From Variovorax paradoxus (GTDB taxonomy: Bacteria; Pseudomonadota; Gammaproteobacteria; Burkholderiales; Burkholderiaceae_C): a stretch of DNA of 64,000 nucleotides. This document shows, one piece after another, positions 53,626-64,000 of the stretch. Position 1 is the stretch's first letter; each line of letters opens with the position of its first letter. The stretch lies in assembly GCF_024734665.1 (NCBI RefSeq), contig NZ_CP102931.1:2664001-2728000 (forward strand), written 5' to 3'. The translations under genes were made by a program, and so were the position numbers. The notes under the pieces were generated by a model, which was not told the DNA's origin, did not search any database, and saw only the letters and a program-made list of their open reading frames with translations.

Positions 53626-53994
53626 ATGAATACGCGATCAACGCCTGTTGATCGGGCTCATGCCGACAAGCGCCTGGCCGCACTGTTGAGGCAGGCTCCT
53701 CTCGAGTTTGCGCGTGCTGTCTACGGCATCAACGACTATGCAGGTGGGCGTACCGACACCATGGCGGCACGCGAGGTGCTGCGTGCGCAACGCCAGGGCA
53801 TGCCTCTCACCGAAGAGCGTGCCGAGCAACGCGCTCGCGCATATCTGCCGACCCTGGGGCAAGAGCACTGCCCGCGCTGCTGGGTGGTCTACGGGCAGAA
53901 AACGCCACTGCGGTTTCGGGAGGCTGACAAAGAGCGACCCGAGACGGCCGCCTGCCATGCGTGCGGCGCGGAGTACGCGACATCGCCGGATTGA
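53626..53994 (+). CDS. Hypothetical protein with C-terminal zinc ribbon
   Basis: A 122-residue protein. The N-terminal half is helical (DKRLAALLRQAPLEFARAVYGIN). The C-terminal half has two CxxC pairs, C82-C85 in HCPRCW and C110-C113 in CHACG, forming a likely zinc ribbon. Family not recognised; it may bind nucleic acid or be structural. The ATG at 53626 was chosen because the codons before it are a hydrophobic stretch with no family sense. It lies between tRNA-Val and phaR. Confidence 0.65.
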   Translation: MNTRSTPVDRAHADKRLAALLRQAPLEFARAVYGINDYAGGRTDTMAAREVLRAQRQGMPLTEERAEQRARAYLPTLGQEHCPRCWVVYGQKTPLRFREADKERPETAACHACGAEYATSPD

Positions 53995-54095
53995 GGAAAG
54001 TGCCGCGTCTGGTCAGGGTAAACCTTGTCGCGGCGCAGCAAAACCGCTCCCTAGAATCATCCGATGACATGGGCGTCCATGTGAAGGAGTCCGCA

Positions 54096-54629
54096 GTGCA
54101 GAGCAAGAAGTCCGGGGTCAAGCCGGTACAGCGTGTGATCAAGAAGTACCCCAACCGAAGGCTCTACGACACCGAGACATCCACGTACATCACGCTGACC
54201 GAGGTGAAGCAGCTGGTCATTCAGAGTGCCCAGTTCGTGGTGCGCGATGCCAAGACCGGCGACGACCTCACGCGCAGCATCCTGCTGCAGATCATTCTCG
54301 AAGAAGAGGCGGGTGGTGCGCCGATGTTCACCGAGCAGGTGCTGGCCAACATCATCCGTTTCTACGGGCAGGCAATGCAGGGCTACATGGGTCCGTACCT
54401 CGAGAAGAACATCCAGGCCATGACCGAGGTGCAGGCGCAGCTCGCCGAAAAGGCCGAAGGCCTGACGCCCGAGATGTGGTCGCGCTTCATGACCATGCAG
54501 TCGCCGATGCTGCAGGGGCTGATGGGCAATTACGTCGAGCAGTCGAAGAGCGTTTTCCTGCAAATGCAGGAGCAGATGCAGAAAAACACCGAGCAGGTAC
54601 TGGGGGCCTTTGGCATTAAGCGGCCCTGA
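54096..54629 (+). CDS. phaR: Polyhydroxyalkanoate synthesis repressor PhaR
   Basis: A 177-residue regulator. The N-terminal PHA/PHB accumulation DNA-binding domain is seen in VIKKYPNRRLYDTETSTYIT, followed by PHB-accumulation repeats (ILEEEAGGAPMFTEQVLANIIRFYG region). The C-terminal part is Gln/Met-rich and helical. It represses phasin and PHA genes until PHA granules form. The GTG at 54096 is chosen because AAGGAG lies 6 nt upstream and the normal family length results; an ATG at 54069 lacks such a site. phaC/phaA are not in the window. Confidence 0.92.
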   Translation: MQSKKSGVKPVQRVIKKYPNRRLYDTETSTYITLTEVKQLVIQSAQFVVRDAKTGDDLTRSILLQIILEEEAGGAPMFTEQVLANIIRFYGQAMQGYMGPYLEKNIQAMTEVQAQLAEKAEGLTPEMWSRFMTMQSPMLQGLMGNYVEQSKSVFLQMQEQMQKNTEQVLGAFGIKRP

Positions 54630-54668
54630 ATGTCCTGCCGTCACCGATAGCTGGGACAATAGAGGCAT

Positions 54669-56075
54669 ATGAGCGAAGTTGCCTCCCCCGAACGTACGGC
54701 CATGCCGACCGCCCCCAAGGTCGGTTTCGTGAGCCTGGGCTGCCCCAAGGCCCTGACCGATTCCGAACTGATCCTGACCCAGCTGAGTGCCGAGGGTTAT
54801 CAAACCGCCAAGACTTTCGAAGGTGCCGATCTGGTGATCGTCAACACCTGCGGCTTCATCGACGATGCCGTGAAGGAGAGTCTGGACACCATTGGCGAAG
54901 CGCTGGCCGAGAATGGCCGTGTGATCGTTACTGGCTGTCTGGGCGCCAAGACTGGCGACCAGGGCGGCAATCTGGTGCGCCAGATGCATCCGAGCGTGCT
55001 GGCCGTGACCGGCCCGCACGCCACGCAGGAAGTGATGGATGCGGTGCACGCCAATCTGCCGAAGCCGCATGACCCATTCGTCGACCTGGTGCCGAACACT
55101 TTCGGTATCGCCGGCCTCAAGCTGACGCCTCGCCACTATGCGTACCTGAAGATCAGCGAGGGCTGCAATCATCGCTGCACCTTCTGCATCATTCCCTCGA
55201 TGCGCGGCGACCTCGTGTCGCGGCCGGTCGGCGACGTGTTGAACGAAGCAAAGGCCTTGTTCGAAGGCGGCGTGAAAGAGCTGCTGGTGATCAGCCAGGA
55301 CACCTCGGCCTATGGCGTCGACGTGAAATACCGCACCGGGTTCTGGGATGGCAAGCCGGTCAAGACCCGCATGCTCGAATTGGTGCGCACACTGGGTGAA
55401 ATCGCCGAGCCGTATGGCGCCTGGGTTCGCCTGCACTACGTGTACCCGTACCCGAGCGTCGACGAGATCATTCCGTCGATGGCGAGCGGTCAGGTGCTGC
55501 CGTACCTCGACGTTCCTTTGCAGCATAGCCATCCCGATGTGCTGAAGCGCATGAAGCGCCCGGCCAGTGGTGAAAAAAATCTGGAGCGGCTGGCGCGCTG
55601 GCGCGAGGTGTGCCCGGAGCTCGTGATTCGCAGTACCTTCATCGCTGGCTTCCCCGGCGAGACGGAGCAGGAATTCGAGCATCTGCTCGAATTCATCCGT
55701 GAAGCCGAAATCGACCGTGCCGGTTGCTTTGCCTACAGCCCGGTGGCAGGTGCTACCGCCAACGATATTCCGGGCATGCTGCCCGAAGCCGAGCGCGAGG
55801 CGCGCCGCGCGCGTTTCATGGAGGTGGCTGAGGCCGTGTCGATCGCCAAGCTGCAAAGGCGCATCGGCTCGACGATGCAGGTGCTGGTCGATTCGGCGCC
55901 CGGCATGGGTCGCAAGGGCGGAGTGGGGCGCACGTATGCCGATGCGCCGGAGATCGACGGCACGGTTCGCCTGCTGCCGCCCGAGAAGATCAGCAAGACG
56001 CTGAAGGTGGGTGAGTTCACCCGCGCGCGCATCGTGGGTGCCGAGGGCCACGACCTGATCGCATTGCCCGTTTGA
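54669..56075 (+). CDS. rimO: Ribosomal protein S12 methylthiotransferase
   Basis: A 468-residue radical-SAM methylthiotransferase. The N-terminal MTTase domain supplies cluster cysteines in [20 protein letters not shown] and GCLGAK. The radical-SAM CxxxCxxC is C166, C170 and C173 in [15 protein letters not shown]-terminal TRAM domain follows. It methylthiolates an Asp of ribosomal protein S12. The first part of a direct repeat starts at its last codons. Confidence 0.95.
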   Translation: MSEVASPERTAMPTAPKVGFVSLGCPKALTDSELILTQLSAEGYQTAKTFEGADLVIVNTCGFIDDAVKESLDTIGEALAENGRVIVTGCLGAKTGDQGGNLVRQMHPSVLAVTGPHATQEVMDAVHANLPKPHDPFVDLVPNTFGIAGLKLTPRHYAYLKISEGCNHRCTFCIIPSMRGDLVSRPVGDVLNEAKALFEGGVKELLVISQDTSAYGVDVKYRTGFWDGKPVKTRMLELVRTLGEIAEPYGAWVRLHYVYPYPSVDEIIPSMASGQVLPYLDVPLQHSHPDVLKRMKRPASGEKNLERLARWREVCPELVIRSTFIAGFPGETEQEFEHLLEFIREAEIDRAGCFAYSPVAGATANDIPGMLPEAEREARRARFMEVAEAVSIAKLQRRIGSTMQVLVDSAPGMGRKGGVGRTYADAPEIDGTVRLLPPEKISKTLKVGEFTRARIVGAEGHDLIALPV

Positions 56076-56095
56076 TGCGGATTCGAATGGACAAG

Positions 56096-56122
56096 AAAAA
56101 AGCCACCGGAGGCCGGTGGCTT
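56096..56122 (-). terminator. Rho-independent terminator of tRNA-Leu copy 1
   Basis: Read on the minus strand, the 10-bp stem AAGCCACCGG / CCGGTGGCTT with loop CCT runs straight into a T-run. It lies 35 nt after the tRNA 3' end. Confidence 0.88.
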
Positions 56123-56156
56123 GAATCGAATGACCTGGTAAGGGTCTGCTTGAATT

Positions 56157-56241
<85 letters not shown>

Positions 56242-56389
56242 TTGTTCTGCTTTTCAGCAAAGACTGCGAGTATACACAATTTGGCCCGGCAATTCCGTCG
56301 TTTCGAAGCGTGTGGAGAAGCTCAAGTGTCTGCTTGGTCTCGCTCGTGAGGGCTGCGTCGGGCGTTTGATGCGGATTCAAGCGGCCATG

Positions 56390-56416
56390 AAAAAAGCCAC
56401 CGGAGGCCGGTGGCTT
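56390..56416 (-). terminator. Rho-independent terminator of tRNA-Leu copy 2
   Basis: This has the same 10-bp stem, CCT loop and T-run as the hairpin 294 nt to the left, on the minus strand. It lies 35 nt after the 3' end of the second tRNA gene, so the two tRNAs are separate transcription units. Confidence 0.88.
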
Positions 56417-56450
56417 GAATCGAATGACCCGGTAAAGGTCTGTTTAAACT

Positions 56451-56535
<85 letters not shown>

Positions 56536-56562
56536 CCACAGAGCTGCCGAAGCAGCAATGTT

Positions 56563-58881
<2,319 letters not shown>

Positions 58882-58941
58882 AGAAAGATTTGCACGCCGC
58901 ACGAACCATCGACAAACCGAAAAGAGAAAGAGACAGACAGC

Positions 58942-59706
58942 ATGAGCGCTGAAGACAACAAGGGCCGCATCGCCATCGTCACGGGTGCGGGCTCCGGCAT
59001 CGGCCGCGCCGCCGCGCTGGCGCTGCTGGGCGACGGCTGGAGCGTGGTTCTGGCAGGGCGCCGCCTGGAGCCGCTGGAACAGGTGGCGCAAGAATCGGGC
59101 GCCGGTGCGCGCGCCTTCGCGGTGCCGACCGACGTGTCCAATGCGGACTCGGTGCAGGCTCTGTTCGCCGCCACCGTCGAGCGCTTCGGCCGCGTCGACC
59201 TGCTGTTCAACAACGCCGGCGTGGGCAACCCGCCGGGCCCGTTCGAGGACTGGACGCCTGCGCAGTGGCAAGGCGTGGTCGACATCAACCTGACGGGCAT
59301 GTTCTTCTGTATCCAGCAGGCATTCCGCACGATGAAGGCACAGACGCCGATGGGCGGCCGCATCATCAACAACGGCTCCATCTCGGCCACGGCGCCGCGG
59401 CCGAACTCGGCTGCCTACACGGCGACCAAGCACGCGGTCGAGGGGCTGACCAAGACTGCGTCGCTCGACGGCCGCAAGTACGACATCGCCGTGGGGCAGG
59501 TGGACGTGGGCAACGCCATGACAGAGTTGGCTGCGCGCATGGCCAAGGGCGTGCCGCAGGCTAATGGCGAACTCGCGATCGAGCCGCTGATCGACGTCAA
59601 GATCGTCGGCCAGTCGGTGCTCTACATGGCAAACCTGCCGCTGGAGGCCAACGTGCTGTTCCACACCATCATGGCGACGAAGATGCCCTTCGTCGGGCGC
59701 GGCTAA
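58942..59706 (+). CDS. Short-chain dehydrogenase/reductase
   Basis: A 254-residue SDR. The coenzyme motif [18 protein letters not shown], the Ser of [10 protein letters not shown] and the catalytic YTATK are all present. Arg residues after the second beta-strand (AGRRLEP) suggest NADP use. The substrate is unknown. It starts 60 nt after rnr with GAGAAAGAG upstream, and it is convergent with the NAD(P)HX repair gene. Confidence 0.87.
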   Translation: MSAEDNKGRIAIVTGAGSGIGRAAALALLGDGWSVVLAGRRLEPLEQVAQESGAGARAFAVPTDVSNADSVQALFAATVERFGRVDLLFNNAGVGNPPGPFEDWTPAQWQGVVDINLTGMFFCIQQAFRTMKAQTPMGGRIINNGSISATAPRPNSAAYTATKHAVEGLTKTASLDGRKYDIAVGQVDVGNAMTELAARMAKGVPQANGELAIEPLIDVKIVGQSVLYMANLPLEANVLFHTIMATKMPFVGRG

Positions 59707-59716
59707 CGCTCGCTCC

Positions 59717-61177
59717 TCAGACGGGCGCGCGGCGGGCCAGCGTGCCGGCCGTTAGCGGGGCTGCATCGGACGGCCATGTGTCGGCGATGTGGCCGTGCTG
59801 CCAGACGGCTTCGCGCGCTGCCTCGAGGGCTGGCCGGCGCATGGCCAGCGCAGCGCCGATCATGCCGGCCAGTACGTCGCCGGTGCCTGCGGTCGCAAGG
59901 CGGGCGTTGCCGGTCAGGTTGATGACTGGCAGAGTGTCGGTGGCGCCTGCAATGACGGTGCCCGAACCCTTGAGCACAACTACGACACCGAAGCGCGCGG
60001 CGAGCTGACGGGCCGCGGCCAGCCTGTCGGCCTGGACATCGCCGACCGTGCAGCCCAGCAGGCGCGCAGCTTCCAGTGGATGTGGCGTGATCACGGTGGG
60101 CGATCCGCTTTTTCCCCGGGACGTCAGCTGTGCTTGCAGCGCGCCATCAGCCGCGATGGCGTTGAGCGCATCGGCATCTAGCACCAAAGCGGCCGCCGTC
60201 GAGAGCACGCGCGGCAGCAGTTCTCGCACCGCCTCTCCACCGCCGCAGCCGCACACCGCCGTCATGCCTGACAGGTCGAGCGTTCGGGCGTCGCGCAGCA
60301 TCAGTTCGGGTTGGGCGGTGTCGACGGGGGCCGCGCTCGGGTCGAGCAATCCGACGAACACGCGTCCCGCGCCGCCATGCAGTGCTGCCGAGCCGGCCAG
60401 CAAGGCGGCGCCCGCCATGCCGGAGGCTCCGCCGATCACCGCGACATCGCCGTAGCTGCCTTTGTGCGAGGCATGGGCGCGCGGCTGCGCATCGGGTGCT
60501 CCGGCGATTCGGGCGACTGGTTGATCCTTGAATGCGCTGCAGCCCAGATCGTCGAGCCATACCGTACCCGCCGCATCGCGGCCCTGGGCAGTGAACAGGC
60601 CGGGCTTCAATGCGAGAAAGGTGATGCAGGTGCGGGCCGATGCTTGCGCGTGGTCGATACCGTGAGGCAGCGTGCCGGTGTCCGCATTCAGGCCCGATGG
60701 CACGTCGACGCAGAGCACGGGTTGGCCGCTCGTATGCATCTTCGCCAGCCATTCGGCCATCGTGCCTTCGGGTGGTCGCGTCGATCCGATGCCGAGCAGC
60801 GCGTCGATGGCCAGTTCATAGGCCGAAGGCGGCGTCGATGCAAAGGTGACGCCCGCATCGCGGGCACGCTGTAGCGATGCCTTGGCGTCCGGCGGCAAGC
60901 GGCTTTCATCTCCCAGGAATGTGACGACAGGAAAGAAGCCCCGGTGACGCAACTGCGCAGCCGCCTCGAAGCCATCGCCGCCGTTGTTTCCCGGCCCGCA
61001 GGCCACCCAGATCGTGCGCGCGTGCGGCGCAATCGCCATCGCAAGCCGTGCCACTGCGAGGCCGGCGCGCTGCATCAGCGCGTGAGCGGGCAGGGCGGCC
61101 GCCGCAGCATGTTCGATGCGGCGCGTGGCGGCGATGTTGAACAGCTCGGCAGCGGTGGCGGAGGTGGTGCGTTGCAT
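59717..61177 (-). CDS. nnrD: Bifunctional NAD(P)HX epimerase / ADP-dependent dehydratase
   Basis: A 486-residue fusion of two repair enzymes. The N-terminal YjeF_N epimerase half (about 1-215) has ACGPGNNGGDGFEAA and VDVPSGLNADTG. The C-terminal ribokinase-like dehydratase half has VITPHPLEAARLLG and the ATP/ADP site NARLATAGTGDVLAGMI. It repairs hydrated NADH and NADPH. The E. coli homologue, recently called Nnr, has the same fusion. It is divergent from a small membrane protein gene. Confidence 0.93.
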   Translation of the reverse strand: MQRTTSATAAELFNIAATRRIEHAAAAALPAHALMQRAGLAVARLAMAIAPHARTIWVACGPGNNGGDGFEAAAQLRHRGFFPVVTFLGDESRLPPDAKASLQRARDAGVTFASTPPSAYELAIDALLGIGSTRPPEGTMAEWLAKMHTSGQPVLCVDVPSGLNADTGTLPHGIDHAQASARTCITFLALKPGLFTAQGRDAAGTVWLDDLGCSAFKDQPVARIAGAPDAQPRAHASHKGSYGDVAVIGGASGMAGAALLAGSAALHGGAGRVFVGLLDPSAAPVDTAQPELMLRDARTLDLSGMTAVCGCGGGEAVRELLPRVLSTAAALVLDADALNAIAADGALQAQLTSRGKSGSPTVITPHPLEAARLLGCTVGDVQADRLAAARQLAARFGVVVVLKGSGTVIAGATDTLPVINLTGNARLATAGTGDVLAGMIGAALAMRRPALEAAREAVWQHGHIADTWPSDAAPLTAGTLARRAPV

Positions 61178-61218
61178 CGGCGCATTGTGCCGCCGTGCTG
61201 TCTCCCTATCATCCGGGG

Positions 61219-61647
61219 ATGAGCTTCAAAGGCGTCGGTTGGCTGCTTGTCCTGCTTTTCGCAGCGCTTGTCTTTTTCCTCGCTGCGACGATGGCGTGGA
61301 TTGCCGGGCTGGGATGGGTTCTGGGTCTGTTGTGCGCCGTATGGGGCGTCTTCCTGCTGGCAGAGCTGAAGCGGTGGGTGTCTCTGCGGGACGTGGCCTG
61401 GGCCGCCAATGTCGGCTTCGGCTGCAGCGTGATCCGGTGGTTCGACGTCCCGGGCGAAACGGCTTCTGGCCTGATGCGCCTGGCCCTGCTGGGTGCTGCT
61501 GCGCTGTGCCTGATTTTCTTTGCACTGCTCGGCCCCGGACTGCTGGGATGGATTGCCAGCAGACTTCGCCCCCCGCCGGAGCCCGCGCTGCCTGTCGAGC
61601 AGCCGGCGAGCCCCGAGGCCCTGAGCCAGTGGGGTCCTAAAGACTGA
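61219..61647 (+). CDS. Small hypothetical membrane protein
   Basis: A 142-residue protein with three or four hydrophobic helices (at about 7-27, 30-46, 58-72 and 85-115) and a Pro-rich cytoplasmic tail. Family not recognised. The ATG at 61219 is chosen; a GTG at 61195 in the same frame would overlap the promoter region of the divergent gene. Its last 11 nt overlap the convergent DadA-like gene. Confidence 0.65.
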   Translation: MSFKGVGWLLVLLFAALVFFLAATMAWIAGLGWVLGLLCAVWGVFLLAELKRWVSLRDVAWAANVGFGCSVIRWFDVPGETASGLMRLALLGAAALCLIFFALLGPGLLGWIASRLRPPPEPALPVEQPASPEALSQWGPKD

Positions 61648-62890
61648 GCCGTTCGACCCCGAGCCCTTCGAGGTCGATGCCAGGGTCCTGTCCGGCAATC
61701 AGGTCGCCCAGCACGCGCGCACTGCCGCACGACAGCGCCCAGCCGCTCGACCCATGGCCAAGGTTGAGCCACACGCCGGGAATGCCGCTGGCACCCAGCA
61801 CCGGTGGGCCGTCCGGCAGCATCGGCCGTGCGCCTTTCCATTGCTGCACGCCGGACTGCAGCGTGGCCGCACCCGGGAACCAGTCGTGCAGCACCTTGTA
61901 GAGCGTTTGCACCGCGGCCGGGTTCATCGTGTCCAGCGAGCCGCCGATCTCGGCGCTGCCGGCCACCCGCACGCGCTGGCCCAGGCGGGAGATGGCGACC
62001 TTGTAGCGTTCGTCCATCACCGCGCTGCGTGGCGCGTTGAGCGGCTCGCGAATCGGCGCGCTCACCGAATGGCCGTAGACAGGCGCCATCGGGATGCGCA
62101 GGCCCAGCGGCCGAAGCAGCGTGGCCGAGGCCAGGCCGGCGCACACCACGACCGCGTCGTAGCGCACAGGGTCGGAGCCGCTCGCCAGCGACAGCGAGGT
62201 GGGCGCCGCGCGGCTCAGCGGCGCGATGTCGCAGTTGAAATGAAACTGCGCGCCGAACGACTCGGCCTCCCACTTGAGCAGCAGCGCGAACTGGCGGCAG
62301 TTGGCCACTTCGTCTTCGGGCAGGTGGATGGCGCCTGCCAGCGGGGTGTCGGGATTGAGGGCGGGCTCGATCAGGCGGGCCTCGTCGGCGTCGATTTCCT
62401 TGAAGACGCTGCCCGCCGAGCGCAGCACCTCCAGCCCGGCCTGCACCAGCTTCTTGTCGCGCTTGGAGCGCAGCAGCACCAGGTAGCCGTCGCTGCGTTC
62501 GTAGCTGAGCTCGCGCGCCTCGGTCACCTCGTGCAGCCGGTTGCGGCTGTAGAAGGCCAGTCGCTGCATGCGGGCGCGGTTGGCCAGGTAGGTTTCGAGC
62601 TTGCAGGCCTTCTGCCAGCGCGAAAGCCAGCCGAGGTCGCGCGAGCCCAGCGGCCAGCGCAGCTTGATGGCGCCGTGCGAGGACAGCAGCGAGCGCAGCA
62701 CCTTGCCGCGCATGCCTGGCGCGGCCCACGGTGTGACGTACCCGGGAGCGACCACGCCGGCATTGGCGAAGCTGGCTTCTTCTGCGGCGGCGCCCCTGCG
62801 CTCGAACACGGTCACTTCATGGCCGTCGGAAACCAGTTCCCAGGCGGTGGTGACGCCGATGATGCCGGCGCCCACGATCGCGATTTTCAT
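61637..62890 (-). CDS. dadA: DadA-like D-amino acid dehydrogenase (FAD)
   Basis: A 417-residue flavoprotein. The dinucleotide motif VGAGIIGVTTAWEL at 6-19 and VFERRGAAAEEASFANAG match the DadA small subunit. GVQQWKGARPMLPDGPPVLG and NLGHGSSGWALS are the typical C-terminal FAD contacts. It oxidises D-amino acids and feeds electrons to the respiratory chain. The ATG at 62890 is chosen because it begins the FAD motif properly; the frame is open 43 codons further. It is 56 nt downstream of the amidase gene on the same strand. Confidence 0.9.
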   Translation of the reverse strand: MKIAIVGAGIIGVTTAWELVSDGHEVTVFERRGAAAEEASFANAGVVAPGYVTPWAAPGMRGKVLRSLLSSHGAIKLRWPLGSRDLGWLSRWQKACKLETYLANRARMQRLAFYSRNRLHEVTEARELSYERSDGYLVLLRSKRDKKLVQAGLEVLRSAGSVFKEIDADEARLIEPALNPDTPLAGAIHLPEDEVANCRQFALLLKWEAESFGAQFHFNCDIAPLSRAAPTSLSLASGSDPVRYDAVVVCAGLASATLLRPLGLRIPMAPVYGHSVSAPIREPLNAPRSAVMDERYKVAISRLGQRVRVAGSAEIGGSLDTMNPAAVQTLYKVLHDWFPGAATLQSGVQQWKGARPMLPDGPPVLGASGIPGVWLNLGHGSSGWALSCGSARVLGDLIAGQDPGIDLEGLGVERLSL

Positions 62891-62946
62891 TGAATGTTCT
62901 GAATAAGAGAGATGGCTGACGCCCGTGAGGTGGACAGTGTCAGCTG

Positions 62947-64000
62947 TTAATTTTGCAGTGTGCGCTCGGTCTGGAGCGCTATCGCGAGCACGGCGTCGTC
63001 GTGCAGCGCGGCGTGCCACAGCATCAGACCGACCGGCAGTTCGCCGGCGGCGTGGCAGGGCAGCGAGATGGCGCAGCCGTCGAGCATGTTGATGATCGAC
63101 GGGTTGCGCAGCAGCAATGCATTGACGCGGAAGAATTCGTCATCGCACTCGGCGCCCGGCGCTACGCTGGCGATGGACGGCGCAGTGATCGGCACGGTTG
63201 GCGACAGCACAGCGTCGAACGGAGCGAGTGTGGTTTCGACTCGGGCGATCCAGTCGCGGCGGGCATGGATCAGGTCGATGTATTCATGGGCCTTCATTGT
63301 GGCGCCGCGCAGGATGCGCTGGGCCACGCGCGGGTCGTAGCCTGCGCCGCTGCGTTCCAGCAGCAGGCGGTGCCAAGCGTGCGACTCGGCGGCCGAGAAG
63401 CCACCGGTGGCATTGATGGTGGCCAGTTCTGCGAGCTCGGGCAGTTCGATCTCCACGATGCGAGCGCCGGCTGCGCGGAGCGCCTTCAGCGAGCGCTCGA
63501 AGGCGGTAGACACGGCGGGTTCGATGCCATCGAAGAACACGTTCTTCACCACCGCCAGCCTATAGGCTGCCAGAGGGGCGTTGCCGGCGGTTACTCGGCG
63601 CGCCGCGAGGATCTCGTGCGCGGTGATGGCGTCGCGCACCGAGCGCGTCATGGCGCAGACGGTGTCCAGAGTGGTCGAAAGCGGCAGTGCGCCGTCGGCT
63701 GGCGTCAGGCGGGCCGTGTTCTTGAAGCCAACAATGCCGTTCAGTGCCGCCGGAATGCGGATTGAGCCGCCGGTGTCGGAGCCCAGGCCGATGAACGCGG
63801 CTCCGCTGGCCACCGAGATCGCCGCGCCGGACGACGAGCCGCCCGGGATGCGCGGCGTGGCGGCATCGCTCACGTTGGCCGGTGTGCCGTGGTGCGGGTT
63901 GACGCCGACGCCCGAGAAGGCGAACTCCGACATGTTGGTGCGGCCGGTCAGCACGCCGCCCGCGGCGCGCAGCCGTGCCACGGCGAGGGCATCGGCGTTG
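62947..64000 (-). CDS. Amidase signature family protein, partial (5' end outside window)
   Basis: About 350 C-terminal residues are in the window, and the frame stays open to the edge. The amidase signature is clear: GGSSSGAAISVASG with the cis-Ser and GSDTGGSIRIPAALNG with the nucleophile Ser. The catalytic Lys should lie beyond the edge. It hydrolyses an amide, but the substrate is not known; AtzF, GatA-like and mandelamide hydrolases all share this pattern. No gatC/gatB neighbours are seen, so a catabolic amidase is more likely than GatA. Confidence 0.88.
   Translation of the reverse strand, partial: NADALAVARLRAAGGVLTGRTNMSEFAFSGVGVNPHHGTPANVSDAATPRIPGGSSSGAAISVASGAAFIGLGSDTGGSIRIPAALNGIVGFKNTARLTPADGALPLSTTLDTVCAMTRSVRDAITAHEILAARRVTAGNAPLAAYRLAVVKNVFFDGIEPAVSTAFERSLKALRAAGARIVEIELPELAELATINATGGFSAAESHAWHRLLLERSGAGYDPRVAQRILRGATMKAHEYIDLIHARRDWIARVETTLAPFDAVLSPTVPITAPSIASVAPGAECDDEFFRVNALLLRNPSIINMLDGCAISLPCHAAGELPVGLMLWHAALHDDAVLAIALQTERTLQN

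Noticed and set aside
62947..64000. GatA subunit of the Glu-tRNA(Gln) amidotransferase
   Set aside because: The amidase signature alone does not separate them, and no gatC or gatB lies next to it; the catalytic Lys region is outside the window.

Overview
The window is a 64 kb stretch of very GC-rich chromosomal DNA from a betaproteobacterium. Gene content and order point to the family Comamonadaceae, most likely Variovorax or a close relative: a PHA regulator next to rimO, mfd-serB, ispD-ispF beside an EnvZ/OmpR pair, a MexEF-OprN-like pump, and a large B12 locus. This is judged from protein resemblance only. Coding density is about 90 percent. No phage, insertion sequence, integron or CRISPR was seen.

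Region 1 (1-1723) is the end of an amine catabolism operon: a flavin amine oxidase (5' end outside the window), an exported c-type cytochrome and an exported RidA. A ClcB-type chloride channel with CBS domains follows on the opposite strand (1738-3456).

Region 2 (3524-18820) is a cobalamin operon behind a cobalamin riboswitch: btuB-cobB-cobU-btuFCD-[hairpin pair]-cobO-bluB-exbB-like-DUF2149-cobN-like-cbiB-cobC. Most junctions are 1-17 nt overlaps. It covers corrinoid import, amidation, adenosylation, lower-ligand synthesis and the aminopropanol arm. The CobN-like protein has a signal peptide and a C-terminal membrane anchor, and it is directly preceded by an ExbB/TolQ-like and an ExbD-like (DUF2149) protein. 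This is the most interesting system in the window. CobS/CobT chelatase subunits and corrin-ring enzymes are absent here. A second B12 block, cobQ-cobT-cobS-cobC (30667-34533), completes nucleotide-loop assembly.

Region 3 (18848-30491), between the two B12 blocks, holds lrgAB, a GNAT acetyltransferase, an OsmC protein, a PilZ/YcgR protein, a LysR regulator, an alpha/beta-hydrolase-like protein that lacks its catalytic Ser and His, and a MexEF-OprN-like RND efflux operon.

Region 4 (34555-53331) holds an exported protein ending in an Ivy lysozyme-inhibitor domain, nth, a PLP aminotransferase, an HDAC-family deacetylase, a malate/lactate-type dehydrogenase-serB-mfd operon, ispDF, an EnvZ/OmpR pair, a SIMPL-domain protein, 3-hydroxybutyrate dehydrogenase, a hydrolase and relA.

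Region 5 (53328-64000) holds tRNA-Val(GAC), a zinc-ribbon protein, phaR, rimO, two tandem tRNA-Leu(CAG) genes each with its own terminator, rnr without a convincing standard start codon, an SDR, the bifunctional NAD(P)HX repair enzyme, a small membrane protein, a DadA-like oxidoreductase and a partial amidase. Gaps between genes are short. The only ones above about 300 bases are 3457-3863 (riboswitch) and 10446-10761 (hairpin pair).
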